This document shows, piece by piece, positions 9,808 to 19,033 of a DNA stretch of 64,000 nt. Below the pieces are notes generated by a model. That model saw only the letters and a program-made list of their open reading frames with translations, was not told the origin of the DNA and did no database searches. Each line of letters starts with the position of its first letter. Position 1 is the stretch's first letter. This stretch comes from Mycobacteroides franklinii (GTDB lineage: Bacteria > Actinomycetota > Actinomycetes > Mycobacteriales > Mycobacteriaceae). The stretch covers positions 186,001 to 250,000 of the forward strand of contig NZ_MAFQ01000009.1 of assembly GCF_002013895.1 (NCBI RefSeq), in the 5' to 3' direction. The translations under genes and the position numbers were made by a program.

Positions 9808-10622
9808 TGCGACGGCTTGCGTTTCTGCTGCGCCCCGGATGGATCGCCCTGGCGCTGGTGGTCGTCGCGTTCGCGTATCTGTGTTTCACGGTGTTGGCGC
9901 CGTGGCAGCTGGGTAAGAACACCAAGACCTCTCGCGAGAACAACCGCATCGCCCAGTCGGTGGGCGCCGATCCGGTGCCGCTGAAAGACGAGCTGCGGCC
10001 CGACAGTTCAATGCCCGAGGATTCCGAGTGGCGGCGGGTGACGGCGACGGGCCACTATCTACCGGATCAGCAGGTGCTCGCCCGCTTGCGAGTGGTCGAC
10101 GGCAAGCCAGCCTACGAAGCGCTGACGGTGTTTCAGGTGGACGGCGGCCCCGCGATTCTGGTGGACCGCGGTTATGTGCGCCCGGAACAAGGCACCAGCG
10201 TGCCCGCGGTGCCCGCAGCACCGACAGAGCGGGTGACCATCAACGCGCGGCTGCGGGAACCCGAGCAGCAATCCGAGAAGGCGCCGTTCCTGGAAAACGG
10301 TCAATACCAGGTGTATTCGATTGTTCCGATTCAGGTTTCGACGCTGTTGAAGACCCCGCTCGCCGGCTCCTATCTGCAGCTTTCCGAGAGTCAGCCAGGC
10401 GGACTAGGAGCGATCCCGCTGCCGCAGCTCGATGCCGGGCCGTTCCTGTCGTATGGCATCCAGTGGATCGCGTTCGGAATTCTGGCACCAATCGGCTTGG
10501 GGTACTTCGTGTTCTCCGAGATCAGACAGCGCCGCGCCGCCGCCGCTGCGGTGAAAGCAGTGAAACCCGGAACGCCACAGACCACCCAGGAGCGGCTGGC
10601 CGACCGTTACGGACGGCGCTGA
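9807..10622 (+). CDS. SURF1-family cytochrome oxidase assembly protein
   Basis: 271 residues with one membrane helix near 12-30 and a second near 205-228, enclosing an extracytoplasmic domain, the SURF1 topology. The N-terminal LAPWQLGKN and the ILVDRGYVRPE segment near 118 are family signatures. SURF1 helps insert heme a into cytochrome c oxidase subunit I. Translationally coupled to ptpA (TGATG). Its last 16 bases overlap the end of the convergent cobD gene. Confidence 0.9.
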   Translation: MRRLAFLLRPGWIALALVVVAFAYLCFTVLAPWQLGKNTKTSRENNRIAQSVGADPVPLKDELRPDSSMPEDSEWRRVTATGHYLPDQQVLARLRVVDGKPAYEALTVFQVDGGPAILVDRGYVRPEQGTSVPAVPAAPTERVTINARLREPEQQSEKAPFLENGQYQVYSIVPIQVSTLLKTPLAGSYLQLSESQPGGLGAIPLPQLDAGPFLSYGIQWIAFGILAPIGLGYFVFSEIRQRRAAAAAVKAVKPGTPQTTQERLADRYGRR

Positions 10623-11551
10623 CCCAGCGCCGTCATCACCGCGGCGACGGCAGTCAGGTTCTGGACCGCGCGCGATAGCCGCACGGCCTCATACACATCC
10701 CCGATCCGTGGGGGTGCGCCATTGCCGAGCACCGGACGTATCTCTTCGCCGTAGGGGTATCGCAGGGGGCCTCCGAGCCGCACACCAAGAGCTCCCGCGA
10801 AGGCCGCTTCCGCGACGCCGGCATTGGGGCTGGGGTGGCTACGGCCGTCGCGCAGACAGACACGCAGCGTGGCGACCGGCGAGCCTCCGAGAAATGGGGC
10901 GGCCACCGACGTGGCCAATGCCGTAACCCTGGCGGGAAGCAGGTTCATCAGGTCGTCCAACCGTGCTGCCGCCCAGCCGAATCGCAGGTACCGGGCCGAC
11001 TTGTGGCCGATCATCGCGTCGAGTGTGTTGGCGGCGCGATAGGCCAGCACCCCGGGCACCCCACCTAGGGCCGCCCATACCAACGGACCGGTGTGGGCGT
11101 CGGAGGTGTTCTCTGCCAAAGACTCCACGGTGGCGCGGGCCATGCCGCCAACATCGAGCAGATTCGGGTCACGGCCGCAGAGCGACGGAAGCAACGCGCG
11201 CGCGTCATCGATGTCGTTGTCATAGAGATGTTCTGACATATCGGCGCCCACCCGGGCCAAAGACGTCCCGCCGAGCGCAGCCCAGGTCACGACGGCGGTC
11301 ACGGCGACAGTGGCCGTCGCGGATCGACGTGCGGCGCGTTCGGCGGCCCATCCCGCGACGGTGACAGCGGTCAGCAATGCGGCGGTGTGGGCCGCGCCGG
11401 CGAGCTTGGAGTCACGGTAGGTATACGTCTCCAGCGCGGCGGCGGCCTGCCCGAATCCCGCGACCGGATGGAACCGCTGCGGGTCGGCGAAGCAACGATC
11501 CAGGGCGTAGCCGAGGGCGATACCCGCGGCGCGGAATCCTCGGCGCGACAC
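10607..11551 (-). CDS. cobD: Adenosylcobinamide-phosphate synthase CobD/CbiB
   Basis: 314 residues, GTG start. Polytopic membrane protein with the CobD/CbiB hallmarks: GYALDRCFADPQRFHPV near 14-30, ESLAENTSDAHTGPL near 142-156, and NTLDAMIGHKS near 180. It joins the aminopropanol phosphate arm, the product of CobC chemistry, to adenosylcobyric acid. Length is normal for the family. The open frame starts 28 bp from the divergent MpaB-type gene, so the two share a short promoter region. Confidence 0.92.
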   Translation of the reverse strand: MSRRGFRAAGIALGYALDRCFADPQRFHPVAGFGQAAAALETYTYRDSKLAGAAHTAALLTAVTVAGWAAERAARRSATATVAVTAVVTWAALGGTSLARVGADMSEHLYDNDIDDARALLPSLCGRDPNLLDVGGMARATVESLAENTSDAHTGPLVWAALGGVPGVLAYRAANTLDAMIGHKSARYLRFGWAAARLDDLMNLLPARVTALATSVAAPFLGGSPVATLRVCLRDGRSHPSPNAGVAEAAFAGALGVRLGGPLRYPYGEEIRPVLGNGAPPRIGDVYEAVRLSRAVQNLTAVAAVMTALGQRRP

Positions 11552-11561
11552 GACGTAACCC

Positions 11562-11569
11562 TATAGAAT
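11562..11569 (+). promoter_or_regulatory. Probable -10 element of the DUF2236 gene
   Basis: TATAGAAT resembles a SigA -10 element and ends 10 bp before the ATG at 11580. The transcript would start about 4 bases before the ATG, so the mRNA is probably leaderless or nearly so. No clear Shine-Dalgarno sequence is present, which agrees. Confidence 0.45.
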
Positions 11570-11579
11570 TTGCTACGCA

Positions 11580-12392
11580 ATGAAGCACTCGCCTGCCAGG
11601 CTCGTCGACCTGGTAAACCCCGCTTCGTTGTTGTTGCCTGCCTCGAACGTGATCATGCAGCTGTCGCATCCGGGTGTCGGATACGGAGTGCTGGAGAGCC
11701 CCGTGGACAGCGGCAACGTCTACAAGCATCCGTTCAAACGGGCCCGGACCACCGGGATGTTCCTGGCGGTCGCCACCATGGGTAGCCGCCGTGACCGCGA
11801 GGTGATGAAGCGTGGTGTCGACGCGGTGCACCGGCAGGTGCGCTCGACGCCCACGAGCCCGGTGAAGTACAACGCCTTCAACCCGGACCTGCAGCTGTGG
11901 GTGGCGGCGTGCCTGTACCAGTACTACGTGCAGGCCTATGAGTCGCTGCACGGTCCGCTCGACGAGGAGACGGCCGACGAGATTTACCGGGATGGCGCGC
12001 GCATCGGCACGGCGCTGCAGGTGCGGCCGGAGGCGTGGCCACCGGACCGAGATGCCTTCAATGACTATTGGAAGCGATCGCTGGATGAGCTGCGCATCGA
12101 CCCGCCCGTACGCGAGCACCTGTTGGGGGTGGCGTCGTTCAAGATGCTGCCGTGGCCGCTGAGCATGGCCGGACGGTTCAATCTGTTTGCGACCAAAGGG
12201 TTTTTGCCTCCACAGTTCCGCGAGCTACTGCAGGTTTCGTGGACGGATCGCGATCAGCGGTTGTTCAATACGCTGCTGGGTGCGCTGCGGGTCGTCGATC
12301 GGGTGGTGCCCGAGCCGCTGTGGACGTTGTCGTATGCCGTGCTCATCTGGGACATGCGATTGCGCGAGCGCATGGGTAAGCCGGTCGTTTAA
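11580..12392 (+). CDS. Oxygenase MpaB-family protein (DUF2236, Rv2237 type)
   Basis: 270 residues. The N-terminal [20 protein letters not shown], the [14 protein letters not shown] segment near 24-37 and the all-helical remainder fit the DUF2236/MpaB-like family. That family includes latex-clearing protein and MpaB oxygenases thought to use a heme or non-heme iron. The substrate is unknown. In M. tuberculosis the next backbone gene is ahpE, which here is 33 kb away, so this gene marks the left edge of the accessory insertion. Confidence 0.85.
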   Translation: MKHSPARLVDLVNPASLLLPASNVIMQLSHPGVGYGVLESPVDSGNVYKHPFKRARTTGMFLAVATMGSRRDREVMKRGVDAVHRQVRSTPTSPVKYNAFNPDLQLWVAACLYQYYVQAYESLHGPLDEETADEIYRDGARIGTALQVRPEAWPPDRDAFNDYWKRSLDELRIDPPVREHLLGVASFKMLPWPLSMAGRFNLFATKGFLPPQFRELLQVSWTDRDQRLFNTLLGALRVVDRVVPEPLWTLSYAVLIWDMRLRERMGKPVV

Positions 12393-12402
12393 GCTCGCAG
12401 AC

Positions 12403-13473
12403 GTGCAGATTCTCACCGCGTGGCATCGTTTGGACGAGGGTCAGAGACGCAGTGTCATCGGAATGAGTGCCGCGGTGATCGCGCTGCACGTTCTCGGGTG
12501 GGGCATGCTGGTTTTCCTGGTTGCTCCCGCGCATTTCACGGTGCAGGGCAGCGTCTTCGGGGTCGGGCTGGGTGTCACCGCGTACACGCTGGGCATGCGG
12601 CATGCCTTCGATGCCGACCACATCGCGGCCATCGACAACACCACCCGCAAGCTGGTGGCCGATGGTCGACGCCCGATGTCGGTGGGTTTCTGGTTCTCAC
12701 TGGGGCATTCCTCGATCGTGTTCATCATGGTCGGGTTGTTGGCGCTTGGCGTTAAGGCATTGGCGGCCAACGTTTCCGACGAACACTCATCCCTGCAGCA
12801 GTGGACCGGCGTGTTCGGGACCGCAGTCTCGGGGAGCTTTCTGCTGCTCATCGGATTGCTCAATCTGGTGTCGCTGATCGGGATTTACCGGATTGCCAAG
12901 CGAATGCGTGGCGGCGAGGTCGACGAGGCGGCGCTGGAGCGCGAGCTGTCCAATCGCGGCGGACTGAATCGGCTTTTCGGGCCGTTGATGTCGACGATTC
13001 GCAAGCCTTGGCAGATGTACCCGGTGGGTCTGCTGTTCGGGTTGGGATTCGACACGGTGACCGAGGTATCGCTGTTGGTGATCGCCGGCGGTGCGGCGGT
13101 GACCGGACTGCCTTGGTACGCGATCTTGGTGCTGCCCATCCTGTTCAGCGCGGGGATGTCGCTGTTCGATTCACTCGACGGATCGCTGATGAACTTCGCC
13201 TACGACTGGGCGTTCCAAGAGCCGGCGCGCAAGATCTACTACAACCTGGTGGTGACGGGACTGTCGGTGGCGGTGGCCGTGCTGATCGGCGCGCAGGAGA
13301 TCATCTCGATTCTCACCGAGAAGCTGGACATCACGACGGGGCCGCTGGCGGCGGTGGGTGAACTGGATCTGGCCGCGATGGGCTACGTGATCGTGGGGCT
13401 GTTCATCGTGACGTGGGCGGTGGCGGCCCTGGGCTGGAGGTACACGGGCGTGCGTAGGCGTTGGGGCGGGTAG
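12403..13473 (+). CDS. NiCoT-family nickel/cobalt permease
   Basis: 356 residues from the GTG at 12403; the open frame runs upstream through the previous gene but the protein starts where hydrophobic sequence begins. About eight membrane helices. The family signature HAFDADHIAAIDN (HX4DH motif) is near 66-78 and the second signature GLGFDTVTE near 213-221. These permeases import Ni2+ or Co2+ at high affinity. No urease or hydrogenase gene is in the window; cobalt supply for the nearby cobalamin genes is possible. No cobalamin riboswitch was seen upstream. Confidence 0.92.
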   Translation: MQILTAWHRLDEGQRRSVIGMSAAVIALHVLGWGMLVFLVAPAHFTVQGSVFGVGLGVTAYTLGMRHAFDADHIAAIDNTTRKLVADGRRPMSVGFWFSLGHSSIVFIMVGLLALGVKALAANVSDEHSSLQQWTGVFGTAVSGSFLLLIGLLNLVSLIGIYRIAKRMRGGEVDEAALERELSNRGGLNRLFGPLMSTIRKPWQMYPVGLLFGLGFDTVTEVSLLVIAGGAAVTGLPWYAILVLPILFSAGMSLFDSLDGSLMNFAYDWAFQEPARKIYYNLVVTGLSVAVAVLIGAQEIISILTEKLDITTGPLAAVGELDLAAMGYVIVGLFIVTWAVAALGWRYTGVRRRWGG

Positions 13474-13581
13474 CAGGTGAACTGGCGGAAACTTGATGGA
13501 ACCGATCTGGGATGCCTGACGTCTAACCCACATACGATGAATCTCACCTGGCCGGACTCGGCCACGACCTGAGGGGGCTTT

Positions 13582-13950
13582 ATGTCGTTGGAGAACCTGA
13601 AGCAGAATGCCAAGGACGGCCGACTGGTTCTGCACCTCGAGGACAGCGCGATCGACCACATCATTAGCGCATGTGATGCGTACATTGGTGCCCTTAAGGA
13701 TCTCAAACGGGACGCACAAGATCTCAGCACGTATCCATTGGGGTTCGCTGAGCTGAAACTTGACTCCGGAAGAGCCCTGGCCGAGGCATTCCAGAAGAAG
13801 GCCGACGGTGGACGAATGACCGCTGCGGATACCTTTGAGTCACACAAGCAACAAGTGGAAGAGATGAAAACACTCTTTGTTGCAGTGCGCAATGGCTACA
13901 GAACAACAGAGGCGAACACCGCGAGCAACTTCGGACAGTTCACGAAGTAA
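13582..13950 (+). CDS. Small helical protein of a WXG/PPE-like cassette
   Basis: 122 residues, strong RBS (GAGGGGG) seven bases before ATG. It has no Cys, no signal peptide and is predicted almost wholly helical with charged heptads. It precedes a DUF3558 lipoprotein by 8 bases and a WXG-motif protein by 660 bases. This order recurs in mycobacterial and nocardial type VII-associated cassettes. It may be the small partner or chaperone of the larger substrate at 14610. No named family recognised. Confidence 0.72.
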   Translation: MSLENLKQNAKDGRLVLHLEDSAIDHIISACDAYIGALKDLKRDAQDLSTYPLGFAELKLDSGRALAEAFQKKADGGRMTAADTFESHKQQVEEMKTLFVAVRNGYRTTEANTASNFGQFTK

Positions 13951-13958
13951 CAGTCACC

Positions 13959-14522
13959 GTGCATATGTCTCGGATCGCTGTCTGGGTAACCTTCATCCTT
14001 GTTTTAACTGGCTGCTCGCCCTCAGTTCCGGGGGCACCGGTCCCATCATCAGAGCCACCCGCCACATCACAATTGCCCACGAATGCCAAGGGCCGTGTCC
14101 ACATCACATTCGATCCTTGTAAAGACATACCGTCATCGGTCGTCCAACAACTGCAGCTCGACGCCAAACCGCCGCGGTCAGATACCCAGTCCGATGGCGA
14201 TACCGAGAACGTGTTCTGTAAGTACTATCCGCGCGGCGAGTACTTACTTACGTTGGCCGCATCAAATTACAGCCTGGACATGCTGAGACAGGCCAACAAC
14301 GAGTGGGGCTATCAGGAGCTCGAAATCGGAGGCCGGAAGGCACTGTTCGGGTATCGATCAAAACAACCAGAAACCGACTCCTGCGCTCTCAACATATCTG
14401 CAACAACCGGTGTGTATGGCGTCCTCATCAGCTCGTCGCCTGGCGAGTTCGCTCCGTACCCAGACTGCCTAACCGCAGCCCGCAAGAACGCAGAAGGGCT
14501 CGTCCCCTATCTCCCACTTTGA
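13959..14522 (+). CDS. DUF3558-family lipoprotein
   Basis: 187 residues from the GTG at 13959; the ATG at 13965 is equally plausible. A signal peptide ends in the lipobox LTGC (Cys near residue 19), followed by a Pro/Ser/Ala-rich linker. FDPCKDIP near 51 and the paired later cysteines (FCKYYPRGEY, DSCALN, PDCLTAA) are the DUF3558 pattern. DUF3558 lipoproteins are common next to ESX/PPE-like genes in mycobacteria; the function is unknown. Spacing of 8 bases places it in an operon with the helical gene before it. Confidence 0.8.
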   Translation: MHMSRIAVWVTFILVLTGCSPSVPGAPVPSSEPPATSQLPTNAKGRVHITFDPCKDIPSSVVQQLQLDAKPPRSDTQSDGDTENVFCKYYPRGEYLLTLAASNYSLDMLRQANNEWGYQELEIGGRKALFGYRSKQPETDSCALNISATTGVYGVLISSSPGEFAPYPDCLTAARKNAEGLVPYLPL

Positions 14523-14609
14523 AATCTTTCCAAAAGATGGAACCGAACCGGTACCGAACGCGTCTCACCCTAAAGAGCGAGTTGTACGCCACAACACGAA
14601 GGAGCGGCC

Positions 14610-15974
14610 ATGAGCGAAGACAAGTGGACTCAAGGCAACCGCGAGCGCGAAGCGGTCTACGCCAAGCAGCGCTTACATGGCTCGAACATTGATGGCGGAA
14701 CCGAGTCCGTCGGCGTCCCCACAGAGGACTTCAACGGCTGGTCTCACGCGAGAATCAAGGCCGCATCCGATGCATTTGAGCCGGACAAGGCACTCGCCGT
14801 ATCGAAAGACTGGGAAAAGCTGGCTACCGGTTTCAGCAAGGCGTTAGACGACTTTAAGCGGTCTTTCGACGCCGCGGTGGGCGCGCAATGGACCGGCGAA
14901 GGCGCCGAAGCCGCCAAGCAAGGCATCTCCGACTACAATAGTCACGCCGAAAAAGTTAGTGACGGCCTCTCACTCATGGCCACCAAGCCTACCGAGGTCG
15001 AAACGGCGATGACACAGGTCAAGGGCCTTATGCCAGATGTCGTCCAAGTTCAGCAACCCCAGGAACATACTCAGGCTGCCTACGAGCATTACTACGCGCA
15101 ACAAGCCCTCGCCGACCAAAAGCAGGACGAGGCCCGCATGATCATGCGGAAGGTCTGGTCCCCTGTCGCCCAGCAGGCCGGCTCGGGACTCCCGGCGCTC
15201 CCCCCGGCTCCACAGTTGGCCGATGCCGCGGCCGCTGCGGTCAACACCGCGTCATCGTTATCTGGCTTGGGGAACGGCAAGGACATCAAGCCTGACCAGA
15301 TCAAGCCCATCGACGAAGCCGCGGTGCGCGCGGCTGCCGCAGCCGCCCTGGCCGATCCGTCACAAGCATCCGTTTCCGGCGCCGGTGGAGCGGGCGCTGC
15401 CGCGGCCGCAGCGGGTGCGGCGGGTGGTGGCTCCGGAGCCGGTGCTGGTGGCCCCGCGGCCGCAGCAGCCGCCGCTGCCGGTGCGGGCGGCGGGGCTGGC
15501 ACCATGCCGTCGTCGGGTGGCAGCACCACCGCGACCGGTCCCAACACGGGTTCGGTCCCCGGCACTTACGGCATCGGGCGATGGGGCAAGCCAACCACCA
15601 ACAAGGACGAGAAGAAGGACGACAAGTCCGATATCAGTCCCCTCGCCGCGGGGCCGATCATCGCCGGCTCGTACACAGCGGGCGCGGGCATGGGGCTTTC
15701 GGCCGCACCGACAGCTTCGCCGATGTCGGGCATGGGCATTGCCCAGCCGCCGACCATGATGACGCCTGGCGCTGCAGGACAACATCACCAGGAAGATGAG
15801 GACCAGCACTTCACCCCGGAATTCTTGGTGAGCCTGGACAACGGCAACGAGCTTGTCGGCCCGCTGCCCAAGGTGTCCCCCGCCGTCATCGGCGTGTGGA
15901 ACGAAGAGCACGTGGCCTATCAAAATCCACACGCCTCGCCGTACGACCCGAAGCCATACGACGGCGAAGACTAA
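14610..15974 (+). CDS. WXG/PPE-like secreted protein with Ala/Gly-rich region
   Basis: 454 residues, RBS AAGGAG before ATG. Residues ~45-190 are helical with a WTG turn in GAQWTGEGAEAA near 91-101, like the helical hairpin of WXG100, PPE and EspB proteins. Residues ~200-320 are Ala/Gly/Pro rich and low in complexity. The last ~130 residues contain Met/Pro-rich and acidic segments (HHQEDEDQHFTPEFLVSL near 394). No canonical YxxxD/E signal was found with confidence. It is probably exported by a type VII system, but no ESX core gene is in the window. A DUF2235 gene follows after 11 bases. Confidence 0.72.
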   Translation: MSEDKWTQGNREREAVYAKQRLHGSNIDGGTESVGVPTEDFNGWSHARIKAASDAFEPDKALAVSKDWEKLATGFSKALDDFKRSFDAAVGAQWTGEGAEAAKQGISDYNSHAEKVSDGLSLMATKPTEVETAMTQVKGLMPDVVQVQQPQEHTQAAYEHYYAQQALADQKQDEARMIMRKVWSPVAQQAGSGLPALPPAPQLADAAAAAVNTASSLSGLGNGKDIKPDQIKPIDEAAVRAAAAAALADPSQASVSGAGGAGAAAAAAGAAGGGSGAGAGGPAAAAAAAAGAGGGAGTMPSSGGSTTATGPNTGSVPGTYGIGRWGKPTTNKDEKKDDKSDISPLAAGPIIAGSYTAGAGMGLSAAPTASPMSGMGIAQPPTMMTPGAAGQHHQEDEDQHFTPEFLVSLDNGNELVGPLPKVSPAVIGVWNEEHVAYQNPHASPYDPKPYDGED

Positions 15975-15985
15975 ACCGAACGGCG

Positions 15986-17044
15986 ATGGCCAAGAACATC
16001 GTCATCTGTTTCGACGGCACGGGTAATCAGATCCGTGCCGCGGGGAACACCAATGTGGTTCGCGGCTACGACATGGTGCTCCACGATCTGACCGACCGTC
16101 AGATTTCGTATTACGACCCGGGTGTAGGCACCGATCCAGTCATCGGCACGTACGCCCCGGGAGGTCAGTTCGTCGCCCGAGTTCTGGGTATCGCGTTCGG
16201 GATTGGCTTGCGCGCCAAGCTGGCCGAGGCTTACACCTATCTGATCGAGCGGTGGCAACCCGGAGACCGCATCTTCATCTTCGGATTCAGCCGCGGCGCA
16301 TTCTGCGCGAGAGGCCTTGCGGGGCTGCTCAACTCGGTCGGCATGCTGCGTCCCGGTTCACAAAACCTGGTTCCTTACGCGGTGAGTCTGTATGCGCAAT
16401 CGTGCGCAAGCTGGTCCGCCGAGCGATGGGATCAGCTGCACTCATTCTCACGCACTGTGGCCCGTCGCGAAGACGGGAAGTTCTCCATTCCCGTCGCATA
16501 CCTCGGACTCTGGGACACCGTCAGCGCTCCCGGAATCTTCAAGCGGAGCATGCAATGGCCTTACGCCCCAAGCGTTCCCAACGCTCTCTCGGGGAGGCAC
16601 GCGGTAGCCATCGACGAAAAGCGCCGACCCTATCGCGAGTACCTCATCAAATTCCTCGGCGATCAACGGCTTGTCGACGAGGCGTGGTTCGCCGGCATCC
16701 ACTCCGACATCGGCGGCGACTACCCCGACGACGACAGACTCTCGGATATCGCACTGAAATGGGTGATTGAAGGCGCCACAGAACACGGGTTGCTGCTCGA
16801 TACCAAGAAATATCAACGGTATTGCTCCGTTGAACCCACCTATGCCATGGGCGAGATTCATCGGGTCAGCTGGCTCTGGGCGCTGTTGATATTCCGTCGC
16901 CGCCGCATCCCCGACGGCGCCTGGATCCATGCCAGCGTCGCCGACCGGATGACCGAAGATGGCAGCTACCGGCCAGCACTACCGCAGCACACCACCATCA
17001 TCGACGCCCAATGGGCCAGTCCGGCAACTGATATCAGGATGTAA
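15986..17044 (+). CDS. DUF2235 alpha/beta-hydrolase (Tle1-type phospholipase-like)
   Basis: 352 residues from the ATG at 15986, chosen because MAKNIVICFDGTGNQ is the usual DUF2235 N-terminus; the open frame extends 30 codons upstream into the previous gene. The lipase triad motifs are visible: nucleophile GFSRGAF near 98-104, Asp in GLWDTVSAPG near 173-182, and His in WFAGIHSDIGGDY near 234-246. DUF2235 domains include type VI secretion phospholipase effectors. Here the gene follows a type VII-like substrate gene by 11 bases, with no immunity gene recognised. No signal peptide. It overlaps the convergent lpqN-like gene by 11 bases. Confidence 0.88.
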   Translation: MAKNIVICFDGTGNQIRAAGNTNVVRGYDMVLHDLTDRQISYYDPGVGTDPVIGTYAPGGQFVARVLGIAFGIGLRAKLAEAYTYLIERWQPGDRIFIFGFSRGAFCARGLAGLLNSVGMLRPGSQNLVPYAVSLYAQSCASWSAERWDQLHSFSRTVARREDGKFSIPVAYLGLWDTVSAPGIFKRSMQWPYAPSVPNALSGRHAVAIDEKRRPYREYLIKFLGDQRLVDEAWFAGIHSDIGGDYPDDDRLSDIALKWVIEGATEHGLLLDTKKYQRYCSVEPTYAMGEIHRVSWLWALLIFRRRRIPDGAWIHASVADRMTEDGSYRPALPQHTTIIDAQWASPATDIRM

Positions 17045-17678
17045 CGGGCGGGCTGACCTGCAGCCCGGCCAGTATCGTTTCCCGTGCACTGTCAAAACCG
17101 CGCACGGTGTCGTCCAACGCCTGAACCGACACCCCGACCGTGAACATCTTGGTGTTGTTCTTGACCGCGACGATCGTGGTCGTCACCCGGTGGACGGGGA
17201 TGTTCCCTAATCCCATGTTGTAGGTCAACGTCTTCGACGGATATCCACAAATAGTGCCCTGAGCCTCGACCAGATCGGTGACACCGAAGGACTCCAATCC
17301 GCCACGCTCAGCGGCGAACGCATCGTCCTCGGTGCTCGCCTTGCCCGACAGGTTGGCAATTGCCACCGTGGTGTTCGGGACAAACCCGCCGGCCTGCAGG
17401 TCCGGGGCGGCCAGGTAGACACGAACCACACCACTTTCGAATCGGTTGACGCGTTCCCAACCGGAGGGCTGCGGTACCTCTACCCGTGGCTCAGAGTCGT
17501 TGTCCAGCGGCACTTCCAGCAGCGGCACCGATACCGAACTACACTTCGGGTTGGTGAGCCGCTTGCCCTCTTCGCCCGGTGTGGCAACAGCGTCTCCGTC
17601 GACCACGGCGGTGCACCCCGATGCCAGCATCGTCGCAGTGCACATCGCGGCCAGCATCCATCGAGTTGCCCGAATCAC
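17034..17678 (-). CDS. LpqN/LpqT-family lipoprotein
   Basis: 214 residues. A signal peptide with the lipobox LASGC (Cys near 22) is followed by a domain typical of mycobacterial LpqN/LpqT proteins: VEVPQPSGWERVNRFES near 66-82, and VAIANLSGKAST near 106. LpqN-type lipoproteins sit in the cell envelope; LpqN of M. tuberculosis has been linked to envelope mycolate transport proteins. No operon partner on its strand within 75 bp. It is convergent with the DUF2235 gene. Confidence 0.85.
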   Translation of the reverse strand: MIRATRWMLAAMCTATMLASGCTAVVDGDAVATPGEEGKRLTNPKCSSVSVPLLEVPLDNDSEPRVEVPQPSGWERVNRFESGVVRVYLAAPDLQAGGFVPNTTVAIANLSGKASTEDDAFAAERGGLESFGVTDLVEAQGTICGYPSKTLTYNMGLGNIPVHRVTTTIVAVKNNTKMFTVGVSVQALDDTVRGFDSARETILAGLQVSPPVTS

Positions 17679-17755
17679 CAGCTCAGACTAAGGCAATGAC
17701 TGCGTGCAAACAGTGAACCGGCGGTATGGGTGTCTGTAGCCACTGCCCCGTTCAA

Positions 17756-19033
17756 TCAGCTAGTGCAATAGCGGTTGTTGTTCGAGGGCAAGAACTTGGT
17801 ATTGGTTCCCGGCCCCACGGGCTGGCACAGTCCCCCACCCAGCAGGTTCTCCTTGGACCAGGCTGCATGCCCGTTGGCGACGTTCAGGCATGCCTCGTAG
17901 TCGGGCCCCGTCTGACCGAACGTTGCGGTGCACTGCGCGGACATGTTCGCGAACGCCTGGTTCTTGCACACATCCACCGACATCTGCGCCGGCGTGACAT
18001 CCAGGCACATCGCCTGCCGTTGGCACGAGCTCAAGAAGTCAGCCGTCCGGCCGTCTTCCGAACGGAATTCGTTGGGCCCGGAAAGGCAGCGATCGGCATG
18101 CCGCTGCGCGTACAGCACCGGATCAACATTCCCCGGACGGTGCGCGCCACCGGGATCGACTACGTAATCCCCCGGCGCACCGATGATCTGGGCAGCCTTC
18201 TTGGCCTCCGGCGGGCCGCCGCCCTCGGGCAAGCCGTCCCAGTCACTGGCCAGCTGTCCACTCGCCGGGATCGACGATGCGCGGTACGACAACGTGATTG
18301 TGATCGGGAAGGCGAAGATGTCTGCGGGACCGAGATCGAGCGCCAGGTTGGTCTGCTGATACATGTAGTCGCCGTGGATCACCGGAGTCACCTGCACCGG
18401 ATTGCCCTTGGCATCGCGGGCAACCGGCACCGACAACGTTGCGATCGTCGTGGCGGGCAGGCCCGGCGCGGCGTCGGACTCAACCAAGACCACATTGCTG
18501 CCCTGGCGCACGTGCGTTCCCTCCGGAACCCGTAGGCCAAAGGTGAAGTTATCCGGCGTAAAGATGGTGCGCCGAATGATATTCACGTCAGCACCGCCAC
18601 CGGCGAACGGCGAAATCCGATAATCGGTGTCATGGGAGGTAAAGGTGGCCGACCCGCCATCGCCCCACTGCGCCGGTGTCAGGTCGCGCTCCTGCGGCAA
18701 GTGCAGTACGACATCTTTACCGGCGATCGCTGTCGGCAGATGAGTGCCATCGGTCGGCGATGGCGAGATGGTGGCGTTGGACCGTTCCCGACCCGCCGCC
18801 AGCGGCCGACCTGTACCTGGCCCCAGACCCAGCGGCGTATTGGTCTTGACCTGTGCCCCACCTATGGGCGCGATGCGCGGAAGATCGTCGGGTTGCGGCA
18901 CCGCATATGGGATCGGCTTGGGGGGCGGCGGCTGCACCGGATCCGCCAAAGTCCTTGGCGCAGAACCCATAACGAGCGCAAAAACGAACGCTAGCGCGGC
19001 CAACAACGCGGCACCACGAGTACGGGTATTCAT
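17756..19033 (-). CDS. Secreted protein coupled to the MspA-like porin
   Basis: 425 residues from the ATG at 19033, which overlaps the porin stop (TGATG); a GTG one codon earlier is also in frame. Residues ~5-30 form a signal peptide ending in TLADP, then a Pro-rich stretch. The body contains beta-type sequence and a Cys-rich C-terminal third (about 9 Cys, for example CLSGPN, SSCQRQAMCLD, CKNQAF, CTATFG, YEACLN, GLCQPV, RYCTS), suggesting several disulfides outside the cytoplasm. No named family recognised. The tight coupling to a porin gene suggests that the two proteins act together in the outer membrane. Confidence 0.75.
   Translation of the reverse strand: MNTRTRGAALLAALAFVFALVMGSAPRTLADPVQPPPPKPIPYAVPQPDDLPRIAPIGGAQVKTNTPLGLGPGTGRPLAAGRERSNATISPSPTDGTHLPTAIAGKDVVLHLPQERDLTPAQWGDGGSATFTSHDTDYRISPFAGGGADVNIIRRTIFTPDNFTFGLRVPEGTHVRQGSNVVLVESDAAPGLPATTIATLSVPVARDAKGNPVQVTPVIHGDYMYQQTNLALDLGPADIFAFPITITLSYRASSIPASGQLASDWDGLPEGGGPPEAKKAAQIIGAPGDYVVDPGGAHRPGNVDPVLYAQRHADRCLSGPNEFRSEDGRTADFLSSCQRQAMCLDVTPAQMSVDVCKNQAFANMSAQCTATFGQTGPDYEACLNVANGHAAWSKENLLGGGLCQPVGPGTNTKFLPSNNNRYCTS

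Noticed and set aside
12393..12402. Cobalamin riboswitch upstream of the nickel/cobalt permease
   Set aside because: Only 10 bp separate the genes and no B12-box-like sequence was seen in the preceding coding region.
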